DNA of 64,000 bases from Parapedobacter defluvii (GTDB lineage Bacteria; Bacteroidota; Bacteroidia; Sphingobacteriales; Sphingobacteriaceae). Position numbers and translations under genes: made by a program. Under the pieces are notes generated by a model that did not search any database, had not been told where the DNA came from, and saw only the letters and a program-made list of their open reading frames with translations. Where the stretch lies: assembly GCF_014642075.1 (NCBI RefSeq), contig NZ_BMIK01000010.1, positions 124,380 through 188,379 of the forward strand. The letters are read 5' to 3'. How positions within the stretch are numbered: the stretch's first letter is position 1; the number at the start of each line of letters is the position of its first letter. Positions 44,267-53,306 of this stretch are shown here, piece by piece.

Positions 44267-44800
44267 TTAAACTTCATAAAAAGAAAACGACGAATACCCA
44301 TATTTACGGGTCTCACCAAGGTTGGGATGTGAGCCGATACTGCGCGTGGAGGAATGCTCCAATACCATTGTTGCCCCCGGTTTCAGCATCCCTCGGGCTA
44401 TAACCCGTTCGGGAAGCTGGGGAAGCTGCGGCAAATCATAGGGTGGATCAATAAATACAAAATCAAAGGTTTCCTTACAGGTCGATATGAATTTAAGCAC
44501 GTCTGCCTTAACAGCCTTAATAGCCGTTAATTCCAACTTTTTTGCGGCAGCATTCACATATTGTATACACTTAAAATGGATATCTACTGCCAATACGGAT
44601 GCAGCTCCGCGGGATGCCAATTCAAAAGCGATACTTCCCGTACCGCAAAACAAATCAAGAGCTTGTATTTGCTCAAAATCAATGCGGTGTTGCAGCACGT
44701 TGAACAGTGCTTCCTTTGCCATATCTGTTGTAGGCCGTACCGGTAATGCCGGAGGCGGATGCAGGCGCAGCCCCGAGCGGCTCCCTCCTATTATTCGCAT
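44267..44800 (-). CDS. rsmD: 16S rRNA (guanine(966)-N2)-methyltransferase RsmD
   Basis: 177 residues. MRIIGGSRSGLRL is the RsmD N-terminus and VRPTTDMAKEALFNVL a typical block. SAM binding is at DLFCGTGSIAFELASRGA, and the catalytic motif is IDPPYDLP. It overlaps the upstream DUF3822 gene by 10 bases and precedes coaD by 72 bases. The neighbourhood coaD-rsmD is conserved in many bacteria. Confidence 0.94.
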   Translation of the reverse strand: MRIIGGSRSGLRLHPPPALPVRPTTDMAKEALFNVLQHRIDFEQIQALDLFCGTGSIAFELASRGAASVLAVDIHFKCIQYVNAAAKKLELTAIKAVKADVLKFISTCKETFDFVFIDPPYDLPQLPQLPERVIARGMLKPGATMVLEHSSTRSIGSHPNLGETRKYGYSSFSFYEV

Positions 44801-45594
44801 AGATGAAGCCCTAAAAGTGTAAGGAACCGGTGTTGTTGTGGCACTATTTCCGTCGGTATCGCAATACCCGCCAACGCTCCGCTGTCGGCAAAAACCACGT
44901 CAATGCCATGCATCAAAGCCCATTGATGAATCCCGTCGCCCTCGGCGATATTCCCTGACAGGCATACTCTTGGGTGGCATTCTCCACCGCCAAGGTGTTC
45001 TAAAACAGCATACAGGTAATAGGCATTATCATCTATGCCCGTTATTGCAAAATCATTGGCATACACAAATCGATTCCCATCAAAGAAACAAACCATGAGA
45101 TCAGACTCCTGTTTGTCAATAATAAGCAGCGGATCGCCGGTCTTCAACCCGTAGTTGGCCGTGCTTTGTAACAACGCCTGCATCGCGGAATAGGTTAGGA
45201 TACCCGGAAAACGCGCTAGGAAGGACTCGGCTCCCAATCGGTCGATTTGGTGAAGCATTTTTATACTCAACGGTGCAATATCTGCCGTAACCGTCTCCGC
45301 AAGGCCATCGTATGGCAGATGGTTCAGATATAGCTGCGTGGATGCTTCGTCAAAAACTTCCTGGGGTATAAAGGTATACCGACTACCTTGGAGAGATAGT
45401 TTTACCGCAGTGAAATTAAGATCCAACAGATCGGTTATCTCCTGTCCTGCGGCCGCAGGATCATAGGTTGTGATCAACTTCAACCGCTTTTCGCCGTCAA
45501 CAACAGCCAAGGCGTTCTCGCCAGATCCTATCCTGACAAGCAAGGTATATTCTGCCGTCTGTTCCCTATCAAAATCTGTTGAAGTATATATCAT
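44791..45594 (-). CDS. DUF3822 family protein
   Basis: 267 residues from the ATG at 45594 (MIYTSTDFDREQTAEYTLLV); an ATG at 45600 and a longer frame further up are possible but less likely. DUF3822 is an actin/Hsp70-like fold protein restricted to Bacteroidota and typically encoded beside rsmD, as here. Segments such as QESDLMVCFFDGNRFVYAND and the LGGGECHPRVCLSGN block are family-like. No function is established; the constant link to RsmD and CoaD suggests a housekeeping role. A strong promoter lies at 45615-45646. Confidence 0.82.
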   Translation of the reverse strand: MIYTSTDFDREQTAEYTLLVRIGSGENALAVVDGEKRLKLITTYDPAAAGQEITDLLDLNFTAVKLSLQGSRYTFIPQEVFDEASTQLYLNHLPYDGLAETVTADIAPLSIKMLHQIDRLGAESFLARFPGILTYSAMQALLQSTANYGLKTGDPLLIIDKQESDLMVCFFDGNRFVYANDFAITGIDDNAYYLYAVLEHLGGGECHPRVCLSGNIAEGDGIHQWALMHGIDVVFADSGALAGIAIPTEIVPQQHRFLTLLGLHLCE

Positions 45595-45614
45595 TACCAT
45601 CCCTTTACGGATGA

Positions 45615-45646
45615 CAAACTTACTTAGATAAATCATTTGTACCAAA
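45615..45646 (-). promoter_or_regulatory. Bacteroidota-type promoter of DUF3822-rsmD-coaD
   Basis: On the minus strand TTTG (45643-45646) is followed after exactly 20 bases by TAAGTTTG (45615-45622), matching the phylum consensus. The leader to the ATG at 45594 is about 15 bases. Confidence 0.68.
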
Positions 45647-45662
45647 CTTTTGGGTACCTTTG
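45636..45662 (+). promoter_or_regulatory. Putative promoter of the RecD-like helicase gene
   Basis: TTTG at 45636-45639 and TACCTTTG at 45655-45662 match the two boxes, but the spacing is only 15 bases. The -7 box ends 3 bases before the GTG start at 45666, implying a leaderless transcript. The site overlaps the divergent promoter. Confidence 0.4.
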
Positions 45663-45665
45663 GTC

Positions 45666-47087
45666 GTGCAAATTGCCGAAATAATCTCCAGTCGTTTTCC
45701 GTTGCAGCCCACCCGCCAACAGCAGGAGGCATTTATACGGCTCGCTGACTTTCTGCAATTTACTGACGACCATACCTGCTTTGTGCTTAAGGGCTTTGCC
45801 GGTACAGGCAAAACCACATTGATCAGTACGCTAGTAAAGGCACTGCCTGCTTTATATATGCGCTCCGTGCTACTGGCTCCCACAGGCAGGGCCGCGAAAG
45901 TGATGGGCAACTATTCCGGCAAAAAGGCGACGACCATCCACAAAAAAATTTACCGTAAAAAAGTCGCCATCTCTCCCAATATGGCGTTTGGTCTGGCTGA
46001 AAATTTCCATACTGACACCCTGTTTATTGTCGACGAGGCATCCATGATTTCGAACGAGCGGTTTTCGTTCAACGGGAAAAGCCTGCTGGAAGATCTGGTG
46101 GAATATGCACGGAACGGAAAGAATTGCCGCCTGATGTTTGTGGGTGATGTTGCCCAACTTCCCCCCGTAGGTCTATTGCAAAGTCCGGCGCTGGACCCCC
46201 CATGGCTTGAACGGGTATTCGGAATGCGCGTATTCGTTCATGAGCTCACAGAAGTTGTGCGGCAAGAGAAGCATTCTGGCATTCTGTATAATGCCACAGT
46301 GATCCGCCAGCAGATCCACTCAGCTTCCGGACAGGAAGAATCTGTACCTTTTCCGCATTTCCGGATTAAGGGATTTCCAGATATTTACCGGATGACAGGC
46401 GAACGCCTGATCGAAGGGCTACATTATGCGTATGACAAATATGGCATGGAAAACACCCTAATCATATGCCGCTCGAACAGAAATGCCAATTTATACAACC
46501 AGCACATACGTAACCGAATTCTATTCCGGGAAGAAGAGCTAACCGGCGGTGATTACATTATGGTGGTCCGCAACAACTATTACTGGCTGTCGGCCGATTC
46601 CAACCGGACCGGCTTTATTGCCAACGGGGATATGGCACGGGTACGGAGGGTACGTAATATGCATGAACAGCACGGATTCCGTTTTGCGGATGCCAGCTTG
46701 GAATTTATGGATTCCGACGAAATCGAACCGATCGACTGTCGCATTATGCTGGATACACTCCAAAGCGATTCACCCAGTCTTTCCCAATCCGACCAACAAC
46801 GCCTTTTTGATGCAATCATGATCGACTATGCGGATATTCCTGACAAAAAAACGCGCTTAGCAGCCCTTAAAGCCGATCCGTATTACAACGCATTACAGAT
46901 TAAGTTTGCAATGGCCATTACCTGCCACAAAGCACAGGGTGGCCAATGGCAAGCTGTATTTGTTGACCAAGGGTACCTTACCGATGAAATGCTTGACGTG
47001 GAATTTCTGCGCTGGCTATATACCGCTTGTACGCGAGCCACCAAAGAATTGTTTCTTGTAAATTTCAGCGACAATTTTTTTTCTTAG
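45666..47087 (+). CDS. RecD-like ATP-dependent DNA helicase (AAA_30/UvrD_C_2)
   Basis: 473 residues from a GTG at 45666; a TTG at 45660 would overlap the -7 box, and no ATG is available. Walker A is GFAGTGKTTLIS, Walker B/DEAD-like is FIVDEASMIS, and motif VI is in AMAITCHKAQGGQWQAVFVD. This matches the short RecD/Dda-type SF1B helicases, not full RecD2 with an N-terminal domain. It may act in DNA repair or end processing alongside SbcCD. The protein ends directly before a 77-base inverted repeat. Confidence 0.88.
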   Translation: MQIAEIISSRFPLQPTRQQQEAFIRLADFLQFTDDHTCFVLKGFAGTGKTTLISTLVKALPALYMRSVLLAPTGRAAKVMGNYSGKKATTIHKKIYRKKVAISPNMAFGLAENFHTDTLFIVDEASMISNERFSFNGKSLLEDLVEYARNGKNCRLMFVGDVAQLPPVGLLQSPALDPPWLERVFGMRVFVHELTEVVRQEKHSGILYNATVIRQQIHSASGQEESVPFPHFRIKGFPDIYRMTGERLIEGLHYAYDKYGMENTLIICRSNRNANLYNQHIRNRILFREEELTGGDYIMVVRNNYYWLSADSNRTGFIANGDMARVRRVRNMHEQHGFRFADASLEFMDSDEIEPIDCRIMLDTLQSDSPSLSQSDQQRLFDAIMIDYADIPDKKTRLAALKADPYYNALQIKFAMAITCHKAQGGQWQAVFVDQGYLTDEMLDVEFLRWLYTACTRATKELFLVNFSDNFFS

Positions 47088-47163
47088 TGGTCGGTGGCGG
47101 GTGACCGGTGATGTTTCCGGCGCCTTACCGATCACTGACCATCCATCACTGAACACCGACCAC
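47087..47163. repeat. Inverted repeat with GGTCGGTG units
   Basis: Terminal arms GTGGTCGGTG (47087-47096) and CACCGACCAC (47154-47163) are perfect reverse complements; inside are further GGTGATG/CATCACTG-type units. The minus strand reads GGTCGGTG, CAGTGATGG, GGTCAGTGATCGGTAA in succession. A related unit lies at 63038-63062 right behind another stop codon. No T-run follows either side, so it does not look like a simple terminator. Confidence 0.6.
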
Positions 47164-47243
47164 AAAAATATTACAAACCATTGAAAACAAACTGCATACC
47201 CATTTGTATTTTTAGTGTACACCCACGCTAAAAACCGTAAGGT

Positions 47244-48551
47244 ATGAAAGAGGAAACTCCCCGCCCCTTGATCCGGACCATCGACGCAGTAGCCCTTGTA
47301 ATCGGTATCATTGTAGGCGCCGGGATTTTCCGCACGCCTTCCATCGTCGCTGCAAACACCGGCAGTGCCGAATTGTTTCTCCTTGTATGGCTGCTCGGGG
47401 GATTGATCTCGCTGATTGGTGCACTTTGCTATGCTGAATTGAGTACCACCTTTCCAAATACGGGAGGTGATTATCATTTTTTGATGCGTGCCTTCGGCAG
47501 GCGCTTTGCTTTCCTATTTGCCTGGGCGAGATTGAGCATCATACAAACTGGATCGATCGCGTTGTTGGCTTACATCATTGGCGATTATGTTTCACAATTA
47601 TATCCAATTGGTCCCTATTCATCAGCTTTGTTTGCAGCATTGGTGGTAATTACATTGACAGTCATTAACATGCTGGGCGTAACTTTTGGCACCGGTACAC
47701 AAAATCTGCTGTTCACTATCGAGTTTCTGGGCACTTTATGTGTTGTGATAGTTGGATTTTTCCTCCATCCATCTCCAGAACGCCTGTCAGCACTTCCACT
47801 CGCATCGGAAAATCCCACGGCGATCGGACTGGCATTGGTATTTGTGCTGCTCACATTTGGCGGTTGGAACGAAGCCGGGTACATCTCCGCGGAACTAAAA
47901 GCAGGAAGCCGGAAAATGGTTTGGATATTGGTAGTCAGCATCCTGGTTACAACGGTACTCTATCTGCTTGTTAACTGGGCTTTTTTACATGCACTGGGCA
48001 TAGAACGTATGGCCGCATCTGAGGCTGTTGGCATTGACCTGATGCGGGCCACCCTTGGCGAACCGGGTATATACCTGATCGGCATACTGGTTGTGATGGC
48101 GACCCTTACGTCAATCAATGCCACTATATTTACCGGTGCACGTACAAACTACGCTTTGGGACGCGATTTTAAAGTACTATCCGGATTGGCCAAATGGAAT
48201 ATGAGAACCTCTTCCCCAATCAATGCATTGATGGTACAGGGAATGATTGCATTGGCATTGATCGGGTTGGGAGCCCTTACGCGCGACGGTTTCCAGTCAA
48301 TGGTTGATTTTACTGCACCTGTATTTTGGTTCTTTTTCCTTGCTACAGGAATCTCCTTATTCGTTCTGCGCAAAAAAGAGCGGAATGCAGTGCGCCCGTT
48401 CAAGGTCCCCTTCTATCCGGTTACCCCGGTCATCTTTTGTGGATCCTGTGCTTACCTACTGTATTCGAGCTTAGCCTATACGGGCATCGGTGCCCTAGTA
48501 GGTGTAGCCGTGTTGGCCCTGGGAACTTTATTTTTCTTTGCCATCCGATGA
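47244..48551 (+). CDS. APC family amino acid permease
   Basis: 435 residues with about 12 membrane helices. The first helix has the APC signature IVGAGIFRTPSIVA, and the first loops (ALCYAELSTTFPNTGGDYHF) carry the conserved E and G-rich block. It resembles LAT/serine-threonine-type permeases. The substrate is unknown. It is the first of three APC genes in 7.5 kb. Confidence 0.9.
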   Translation: MKEETPRPLIRTIDAVALVIGIIVGAGIFRTPSIVAANTGSAELFLLVWLLGGLISLIGALCYAELSTTFPNTGGDYHFLMRAFGRRFAFLFAWARLSIIQTGSIALLAYIIGDYVSQLYPIGPYSSALFAALVVITLTVINMLGVTFGTGTQNLLFTIEFLGTLCVVIVGFFLHPSPERLSALPLASENPTAIGLALVFVLLTFGGWNEAGYISAELKAGSRKMVWILVVSILVTTVLYLLVNWAFLHALGIERMAASEAVGIDLMRATLGEPGIYLIGILVVMATLTSINATIFTGARTNYALGRDFKVLSGLAKWNMRTSSPINALMVQGMIALALIGLGALTRDGFQSMVDFTAPVFWFFFLATGISLFVLRKKERNAVRPFKVPFYPVTPVIFCGSCAYLLYSSLAYTGIGALVGVAVLALGTLFFFAIR

Positions 48552-48615
48552 ATGATGATACCATGGAATAAACATGTACCAGCGGTTTATAAAATAACAG
48601 AATGTACACTAAAAA

Positions 48616-49149
48616 ATGAACACGATGAACAATGTTAAAAATTGGCTGATTGCCCTATTTGTCGGCGTATGCACAACCGCATATGCCCAGGAACCCGCTT
48701 TGGATGTTCCGTATGTACCTACCAACCAGGAGACGGTTGAGGAAATGCTGAAATTGGCAGGTGTTAAACCCGGTGACGTGGTCTATGACTTGGGATGCGG
48801 CGACGGACGGATCGTCATCACCGCTGCAAAAAAATTCGGTGCCACCGGAGTCGGTGTTGACCTGAACCCCCAACGCCTCAAAGAAGCAAAAGCGAATGCC
48901 GAGGCGGCAGGTGTAACAGACAAGGTAAAATTTGTGGAAGGTGATTTGTTTGACTTCGATTTCAGCGGAGCAAATGTAGTGACTATGTATCTACTCCCAT
49001 CGGTAAACCTGAAGCTTCGGCCGAAATTACAAAAAGAGCTCAAACGTGGCAGCCGCATTGTATCCCACGATTTTGACATGGGCGACTGGGAAGCGGAAAA
49101 AATCGTCGAAGTAGGTAACGATACGATTTATCTTTGGACGATCGATTAG
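48616..49149 (+). CDS. Class I SAM-dependent methyltransferase with signal peptide
   Basis: 177 residues. An N-terminal signal peptide (NWLIALFVGVCTTAYAQEPA) precedes a Rossmann methyltransferase with motif I DVVYDLGCGDGRIVI and the acidic motif II GVGVDLNPQRL. There is no substrate domain. Exported class I methyltransferases of this kind are seen in Bacteroidota and Planctomycetes, although SAM is normally cytosolic, so the signal-like peptide may be a membrane anchor or the protein may no longer act as a methyltransferase. The cluster position between APC permeases suggests nothing definite. Confidence 0.85.
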   Translation: MNTMNNVKNWLIALFVGVCTTAYAQEPALDVPYVPTNQETVEEMLKLAGVKPGDVVYDLGCGDGRIVITAAKKFGATGVGVDLNPQRLKEAKANAEAAGVTDKVKFVEGDLFDFDFSGANVVTMYLLPSVNLKLRPKLQKELKRGSRIVSHDFDMGDWEAEKIVEVGNDTIYLWTID

Positions 49150-49185
49150 TCGGAAAAGATAGAACACAGCTGGCACGGATGTTCA

Positions 49186-50634
49186 CTAATCATCCGTGTC
49201 AATCTGTGCATCCATGGCAAATCCTTTCTTATTCCACACAAAAAACACGGGAATCCCCAACAGCACAATAACCAGTCCCGGCCATGTAAAGGTAGGTTGA
49301 TAAATCAGCAAGCCGACACATATCGTACTTGCAGCCAAAATATAAAAGGCCGGCAGCACAGGATAACCGAACGCTTTATAAGGCCGCTCCACGTCCGGCC
49401 GCTTACGGCGCAGAATGAATACCCCCCCGATGGTCAATGCATAGAAAATCAGCACTACGAAAATAACGTAATTGAGCAGGTCGCCGTACCGTCCCGTAAG
49501 ACACAGCACCGATGTCCAGATGCATTGTGCCCATAATCCCCAACCGGGCACTTCAAATTTATTTAACTCACCTGCTCTTTTGAAAAACAACCCGTCTTGT
49601 GCCATTGTATAATACACCCGCGCCCCTGCCAGTATCAGCCCGTTATTGCAGCCAAATGTGGAAACCATGATCATAACCGCGATGACCAACGTTCCTACTT
49701 CACCGAAAATGGCTTGTGCCGCCACAACGGCCACCCGATCTGCCGGGGCAAACGCTATCTGTTCCATTGACAGGGTTGCCAGGTACATCAGGTTGGCAGA
49801 AACATAGATGACGGTTACGATCATTGTTCCCAAAAAAAGGCTCATGCCGATGTTCCGCCTGGGATTGCGGATTTCTCCGGCAATGAAGGTTACATTGTTC
49901 CAGGCATCGCTTGAAAAAAGAGAGCCTACCATGGCAGATACAATCCCTGCAAACACCGCAGCCCCTCCTATCGGTATCGCCGCTCCACTTTCTGTATCCC
50001 AACGGACGGTATCCCACGCTGCAGCCCAGTTGGTATTCCATATTTGGGTATTGAATGCACCTATCAGCCCCATCACGATCAGCCCCCCCAGGGAAAGTAT
50101 CTTGATCAACGTAAATACCGTTTGAATGACCTTTCCATTCCTTACCCCGCGCGAATTAACCCAGGTGAGAATGACCACAGTCGCGATGGCGACCAATTGG
50201 GCCGCGTTGATCTTGACATTTCCCAAATCCCACAGTACATTTTCATCGCTGAGCGCAGGGAAAATATAAGCAGTAAATTTTGCAAATGCTACGCCGACCG
50301 CAGCGATGGTACCCGCCTGGATGACCATAAACAGCGACCAGCCATAGAGAAAAGCAACCAAGCGATTATAAGCTTCCCTCAGATATACATACTGCCCTCC
50401 CGCTTTAGGGAACATGGCCGACAGTTCACCATAACTCATGGCGGCAATCACCGTAATCAGGCCCGTGAGCAACCAAATAAAGATGAGCCAGCCGGCACTG
50501 CCTACATTACGGACAATATCAGAACTGACGATAAAAATTCCAGAGCCGATCATTGACCCGGCCACCAGCATGGTCGCATCAAGCAATCCCAGCTCGCGTT
50601 TCATATCTTCGTGTTGTTCGGGAACTATCTTCAT
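49186..50634 (-). CDS. APC family amino acid permease
   Basis: 482 residues, about 12 helices. The family start MLVAGSMIGSGIFIVSSDIV and the block MSYGELSAMFPKAGGQYVYLREAYN are diagnostic for the L-type amino acid/cationic permease branch. The C-terminus has two more helices (YILAASTICVGLLIYQPTF). Substrate is unknown. It is convergent with the methyltransferase gene, 36 bases between stops. Confidence 0.92.
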   Translation of the reverse strand: MKIVPEQHEDMKRELGLLDATMLVAGSMIGSGIFIVSSDIVRNVGSAGWLIFIWLLTGLITVIAAMSYGELSAMFPKAGGQYVYLREAYNRLVAFLYGWSLFMVIQAGTIAAVGVAFAKFTAYIFPALSDENVLWDLGNVKINAAQLVAIATVVILTWVNSRGVRNGKVIQTVFTLIKILSLGGLIVMGLIGAFNTQIWNTNWAAAWDTVRWDTESGAAIPIGGAAVFAGIVSAMVGSLFSSDAWNNVTFIAGEIRNPRRNIGMSLFLGTMIVTVIYVSANLMYLATLSMEQIAFAPADRVAVVAAQAIFGEVGTLVIAVMIMVSTFGCNNGLILAGARVYYTMAQDGLFFKRAGELNKFEVPGWGLWAQCIWTSVLCLTGRYGDLLNYVIFVVLIFYALTIGGVFILRRKRPDVERPYKAFGYPVLPAFYILAASTICVGLLIYQPTFTWPGLVIVLLGIPVFFVWNKKGFAMDAQIDTDD

Positions 50635-50743
50635 CTAGGTATTGTTGGATCGTGATTCGTACCGTCGAAAGCAGGCAAATATATTAAATACTCAGACATC
50701 AACGACAAAAACGTCTACTAATATATGAATTCGTGTAAATTAA

Positions 50744-50774
50744 TTTGATTATTGCAATAAGCATCTTATTTTTG
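50744..50774 (+). promoter_or_regulatory. Bacteroidota-type promoter of hppA
   Basis: TTTG (50744-50747) and TATTTTTG (50767-50774) are separated by 19 bases, matching the consensus. The leader to the ATG at 50838 is about 58 bases. Confidence 0.68.
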
Positions 50775-50837
50775 GCGACCCTTTGTTGAGACCTATTTTG
50801 ACAAGGCAGCATTTTGTAAACAATTGAATTGATTATA

Positions 50838-53108
50838 ATGGGATTTTTACAAGAAAATTTGATTTATTTAGTACCTGTGCTTGCCTTAATTGGCATTGCG
50901 GTGATGATTGTAAAATCGGCGTGGGTAAGGAAGCAGGACGCCGGTGACGAGCGGATGAAAGGTATTGCAAAAAACATTCAGGAAGGAGCCTTGGCATTTC
51001 TAAAAGCGGAATACCGGATTCTTCTTATTTTTGTGATCATCGCATCCATCGCACTCTTTGCGGTTTCTACCGTGGTCGAAACCACCCATTGGATCATTGT
51101 CGTTGCATTTATCTTCGGTGCCTTTTTTTCGGCCTTAGCAGGGAATATAGGCATGCGTATCGCAACCCAATCCAATGTGCGTACCACACAGGCAGCAAGA
51201 AGCAGTTTACCGAAAGCCCTGAAAGTTTCTTTCTCAGGCGGTACGGTGATGGGCTTGGGTGTAGCCGGATTGGCTGTACTGGGCCTAAGCATTTTCTTCC
51301 TGATCTTTCTTAATATGTTCGTCACCGATGGCGGCAATCTCTATCGTGAGATGACCGTGGTGCTTGAAGCGTTGGCTGGATTCTCACTGGGAGCTGAGTC
51401 TATTGCGCTTTTTGCACGTGTGGGGGGCGGTATTTATACGAAGGCTGCCGATGTCGGTGCTGACCTTGTTGGAAAAGTAGAAGCTGGTATCCCGGAAGAC
51501 GACCCTAGAAATCCCGCTACCATCGCCGATAATGTGGGCGATAACGTTGGAGACGTAGCTGGAATGGGTGCTGACCTATTTGGCTCGTATGTAGCTACTG
51601 TCCTGGCTTCGATGGTGCTCGGAAATTACATCATTAAAGATATGACCGAAGTTTCAGGTTCGGCATATACCGATGCGTTCAATGGTTATGGCCCTATCCT
51701 GCTACCGATGGTGATTGCCGGCGTGGGTATCATCGCTTCCATTATTGGTACACTCTTCGTCAAAGTTTCTTCCAACGATGTAAAAGAAAACCAAGTACAA
51801 GGTGCGCTAAACCTAGGAAACTGGGTTGCGATCATCCTAACGGTTATCGCGTGTTTCTTCTTGATCCGCTTTATGCTGCCCGAAACGATCAACATGAAAT
51901 TTTTCGGCGAAGGCTTCAAGGAGGTATCCCGGATGAATGTGTTTTATGCAACGATTGTAGGCTTAGCCGTTGGCGGATTGATTTCCTCTTTCACGGAATT
52001 CTATACCGGATTGGGTAAAAAGCCTGTGTTGAATATCGTCCGGAATTCTTCTACCGGCGCGGCCACAAATATTATCGCCGGATTGGCAACTGGCATGAAA
52101 TCGACATTTTCTTCCGTGTTGCTTTTTGCACTGGCAATTTGGGGTTCATACGAATTGGCTGGGTTCTATGGTGTAGCCATCGCCGCATCGGCCATGATGG
52201 CCACTACCGCCATGCAGCTGGCTATCGATGCATTCGGACCAATTGCTGACAATGCCGGGGGCATTGCTGAGATGAGCGAATTGCCCAAGGAAGTCCGTCA
52301 ACGTACTGACATCCTCGATTCCGTGGGAAATACAACCGCCGCGGTAGGAAAAGGATTTGCAATTGCTTCTGCGGCTTTAACCGCTTTAGCGCTTTTTGCA
52401 GCATATGTGACATTTACCGGGATCGATGGTATCAATATTTTCAAAGCTGATGTTTTGGCGGCGTTGTTTATCGGTGGGATGATTCCAGTGGTATTCTCCG
52501 CGCTGGCCATGCAATCTGTCGGAAAAGCTGCCATGGATATGGTGAATGAAGTGCGTCGTCAGTTTCGTGAAATTCCCGGAATCATGGAGGGAACAGGCAA
52601 ACCTGAGTATGGCAAATGTGTCGACATCTCCACCAAAGCAGCACTTCGTGAAATGATGCTTCCGGGTGCGATCACTATCGTTACTCCCATTGTTGTCGGT
52701 TTCGTGATGGGAGCAGAAGCCCTCGGCGCATATATGGCTGGTGTTGCTGTTTCGGGTGTACTTTGGGCAATTTTCCAAAACAATGCGGGTGGTGCATGGG
52801 ATAATGCAAAAAAGTCGTTCGAAGCAGGCGTGGAAATTAACGGCGAGATGACCTATAAAGGCTCAGATGCACACAAGGCTGCCGTAACCGGAGATACGGT
52901 GGGTGATCCATTTAAGGACACCTCGGGTCCATCAATGAACATTCTGATCAAATTAACCTGCTTGGTAGGGCTGGTCATTGCCCCAATTTTAGGCGGTCAT
53001 ACCAATAGCCAAGCAAAACTTGAAACCGATGTCATAAACAAAGAGATTACTAACACCGAACAAGAGGGAAATGTAGCGGTCATCGTGCAACCCCGTCAAC
53101 CGGAATAG
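50838..53108 (+). CDS. hppA: Membrane-bound ion-translocating pyrophosphatase
   Basis: 756 residues from the ATG at 50838 ([11 protein letters not shown]); a TTG 9 bases earlier adds three residues. About 16 helices are visible. The catalytic loop is [18 protein letters not shown] with [20 protein letters not shown], and a second loop is [12 protein letters not shown]. The Ala in [10 protein letters not shown], where K-independent enzymes have Lys, indicates the potassium-dependent subclass. Such enzymes pump H+ and/or Na+ using PPi hydrolysis; ion specificity is not clear from these motifs. It is monocistronic with a strong promoter and terminator. Confidence 0.95.
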   Translation: MGFLQENLIYLVPVLALIGIAVMIVKSAWVRKQDAGDERMKGIAKNIQEGALAFLKAEYRILLIFVIIASIALFAVSTVVETTHWIIVVAFIFGAFFSALAGNIGMRIATQSNVRTTQAARSSLPKALKVSFSGGTVMGLGVAGLAVLGLSIFFLIFLNMFVTDGGNLYREMTVVLEALAGFSLGAESIALFARVGGGIYTKAADVGADLVGKVEAGIPEDDPRNPATIADNVGDNVGDVAGMGADLFGSYVATVLASMVLGNYIIKDMTEVSGSAYTDAFNGYGPILLPMVIAGVGIIASIIGTLFVKVSSNDVKENQVQGALNLGNWVAIILTVIACFFLIRFMLPETINMKFFGEGFKEVSRMNVFYATIVGLAVGGLISSFTEFYTGLGKKPVLNIVRNSSTGAATNIIAGLATGMKSTFSSVLLFALAIWGSYELAGFYGVAIAASAMMATTAMQLAIDAFGPIADNAGGIAEMSELPKEVRQRTDILDSVGNTTAAVGKGFAIASAALTALALFAAYVTFTGIDGINIFKADVLAALFIGGMIPVVFSALAMQSVGKAAMDMVNEVRRQFREIPGIMEGTGKPEYGKCVDISTKAALREMMLPGAITIVTPIVVGFVMGAEALGAYMAGVAVSGVLWAIFQNNAGGAWDNAKKSFEAGVEINGEMTYKGSDAHKAAVTGDTVGDPFKDTSGPSMNILIKLTCLVGLVIAPILGGHTNSQAKLETDVINKEITNTEQEGNVAVIVQPRQPE

Positions 53109-53131
53109 CCTAACAATAAACTGGAGCAACG

Positions 53132-53172
53132 AAAAAGGGATTTGTTAAATGTAACAGATCCCTTTTTGTTTT
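53132..53172 (+). terminator. Rho-independent terminator of hppA
   Basis: AAAAAGGGA (53132-53140) pairs with TCCCTTTTT (53159-53167), with an inner TGTTA/TAACA stem; GTTTTTTG follows. It ends 24 bases after the hppA stop. Confidence 0.85.
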
Positions 53173-53252
53173 TTGATATTTTCGTTTTGCCACTCTTATC
53201 TTATTGTAAGAACGCATGGCAAAAAAAACATCCATTTAAAAATAAAAATTTG

Positions 53253-53260
53253 TAGGTTTG
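53253..53260 (+). promoter_or_regulatory. Putative -7 element of the third APC gene
   Basis: TAGGTTTG matches TAnnTTTG and ends 46 bases before the ATG at 53307. No good TTG box is seen at 19-20 bases. Confidence 0.4.
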
Positions 53261-53306
53261 GTGCGGTCGCACACAAAAGGACCTAAATTACAAAAGGAAA
53301 AGAAAT

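Noticed and set aside
49174-49198. Hairpin CACGGATG/CATCCGTG between the methyltransferase and an APC gene
   Set aside because: No T run on either side and it overlaps the APC stop codon, so I do not call it a terminator.
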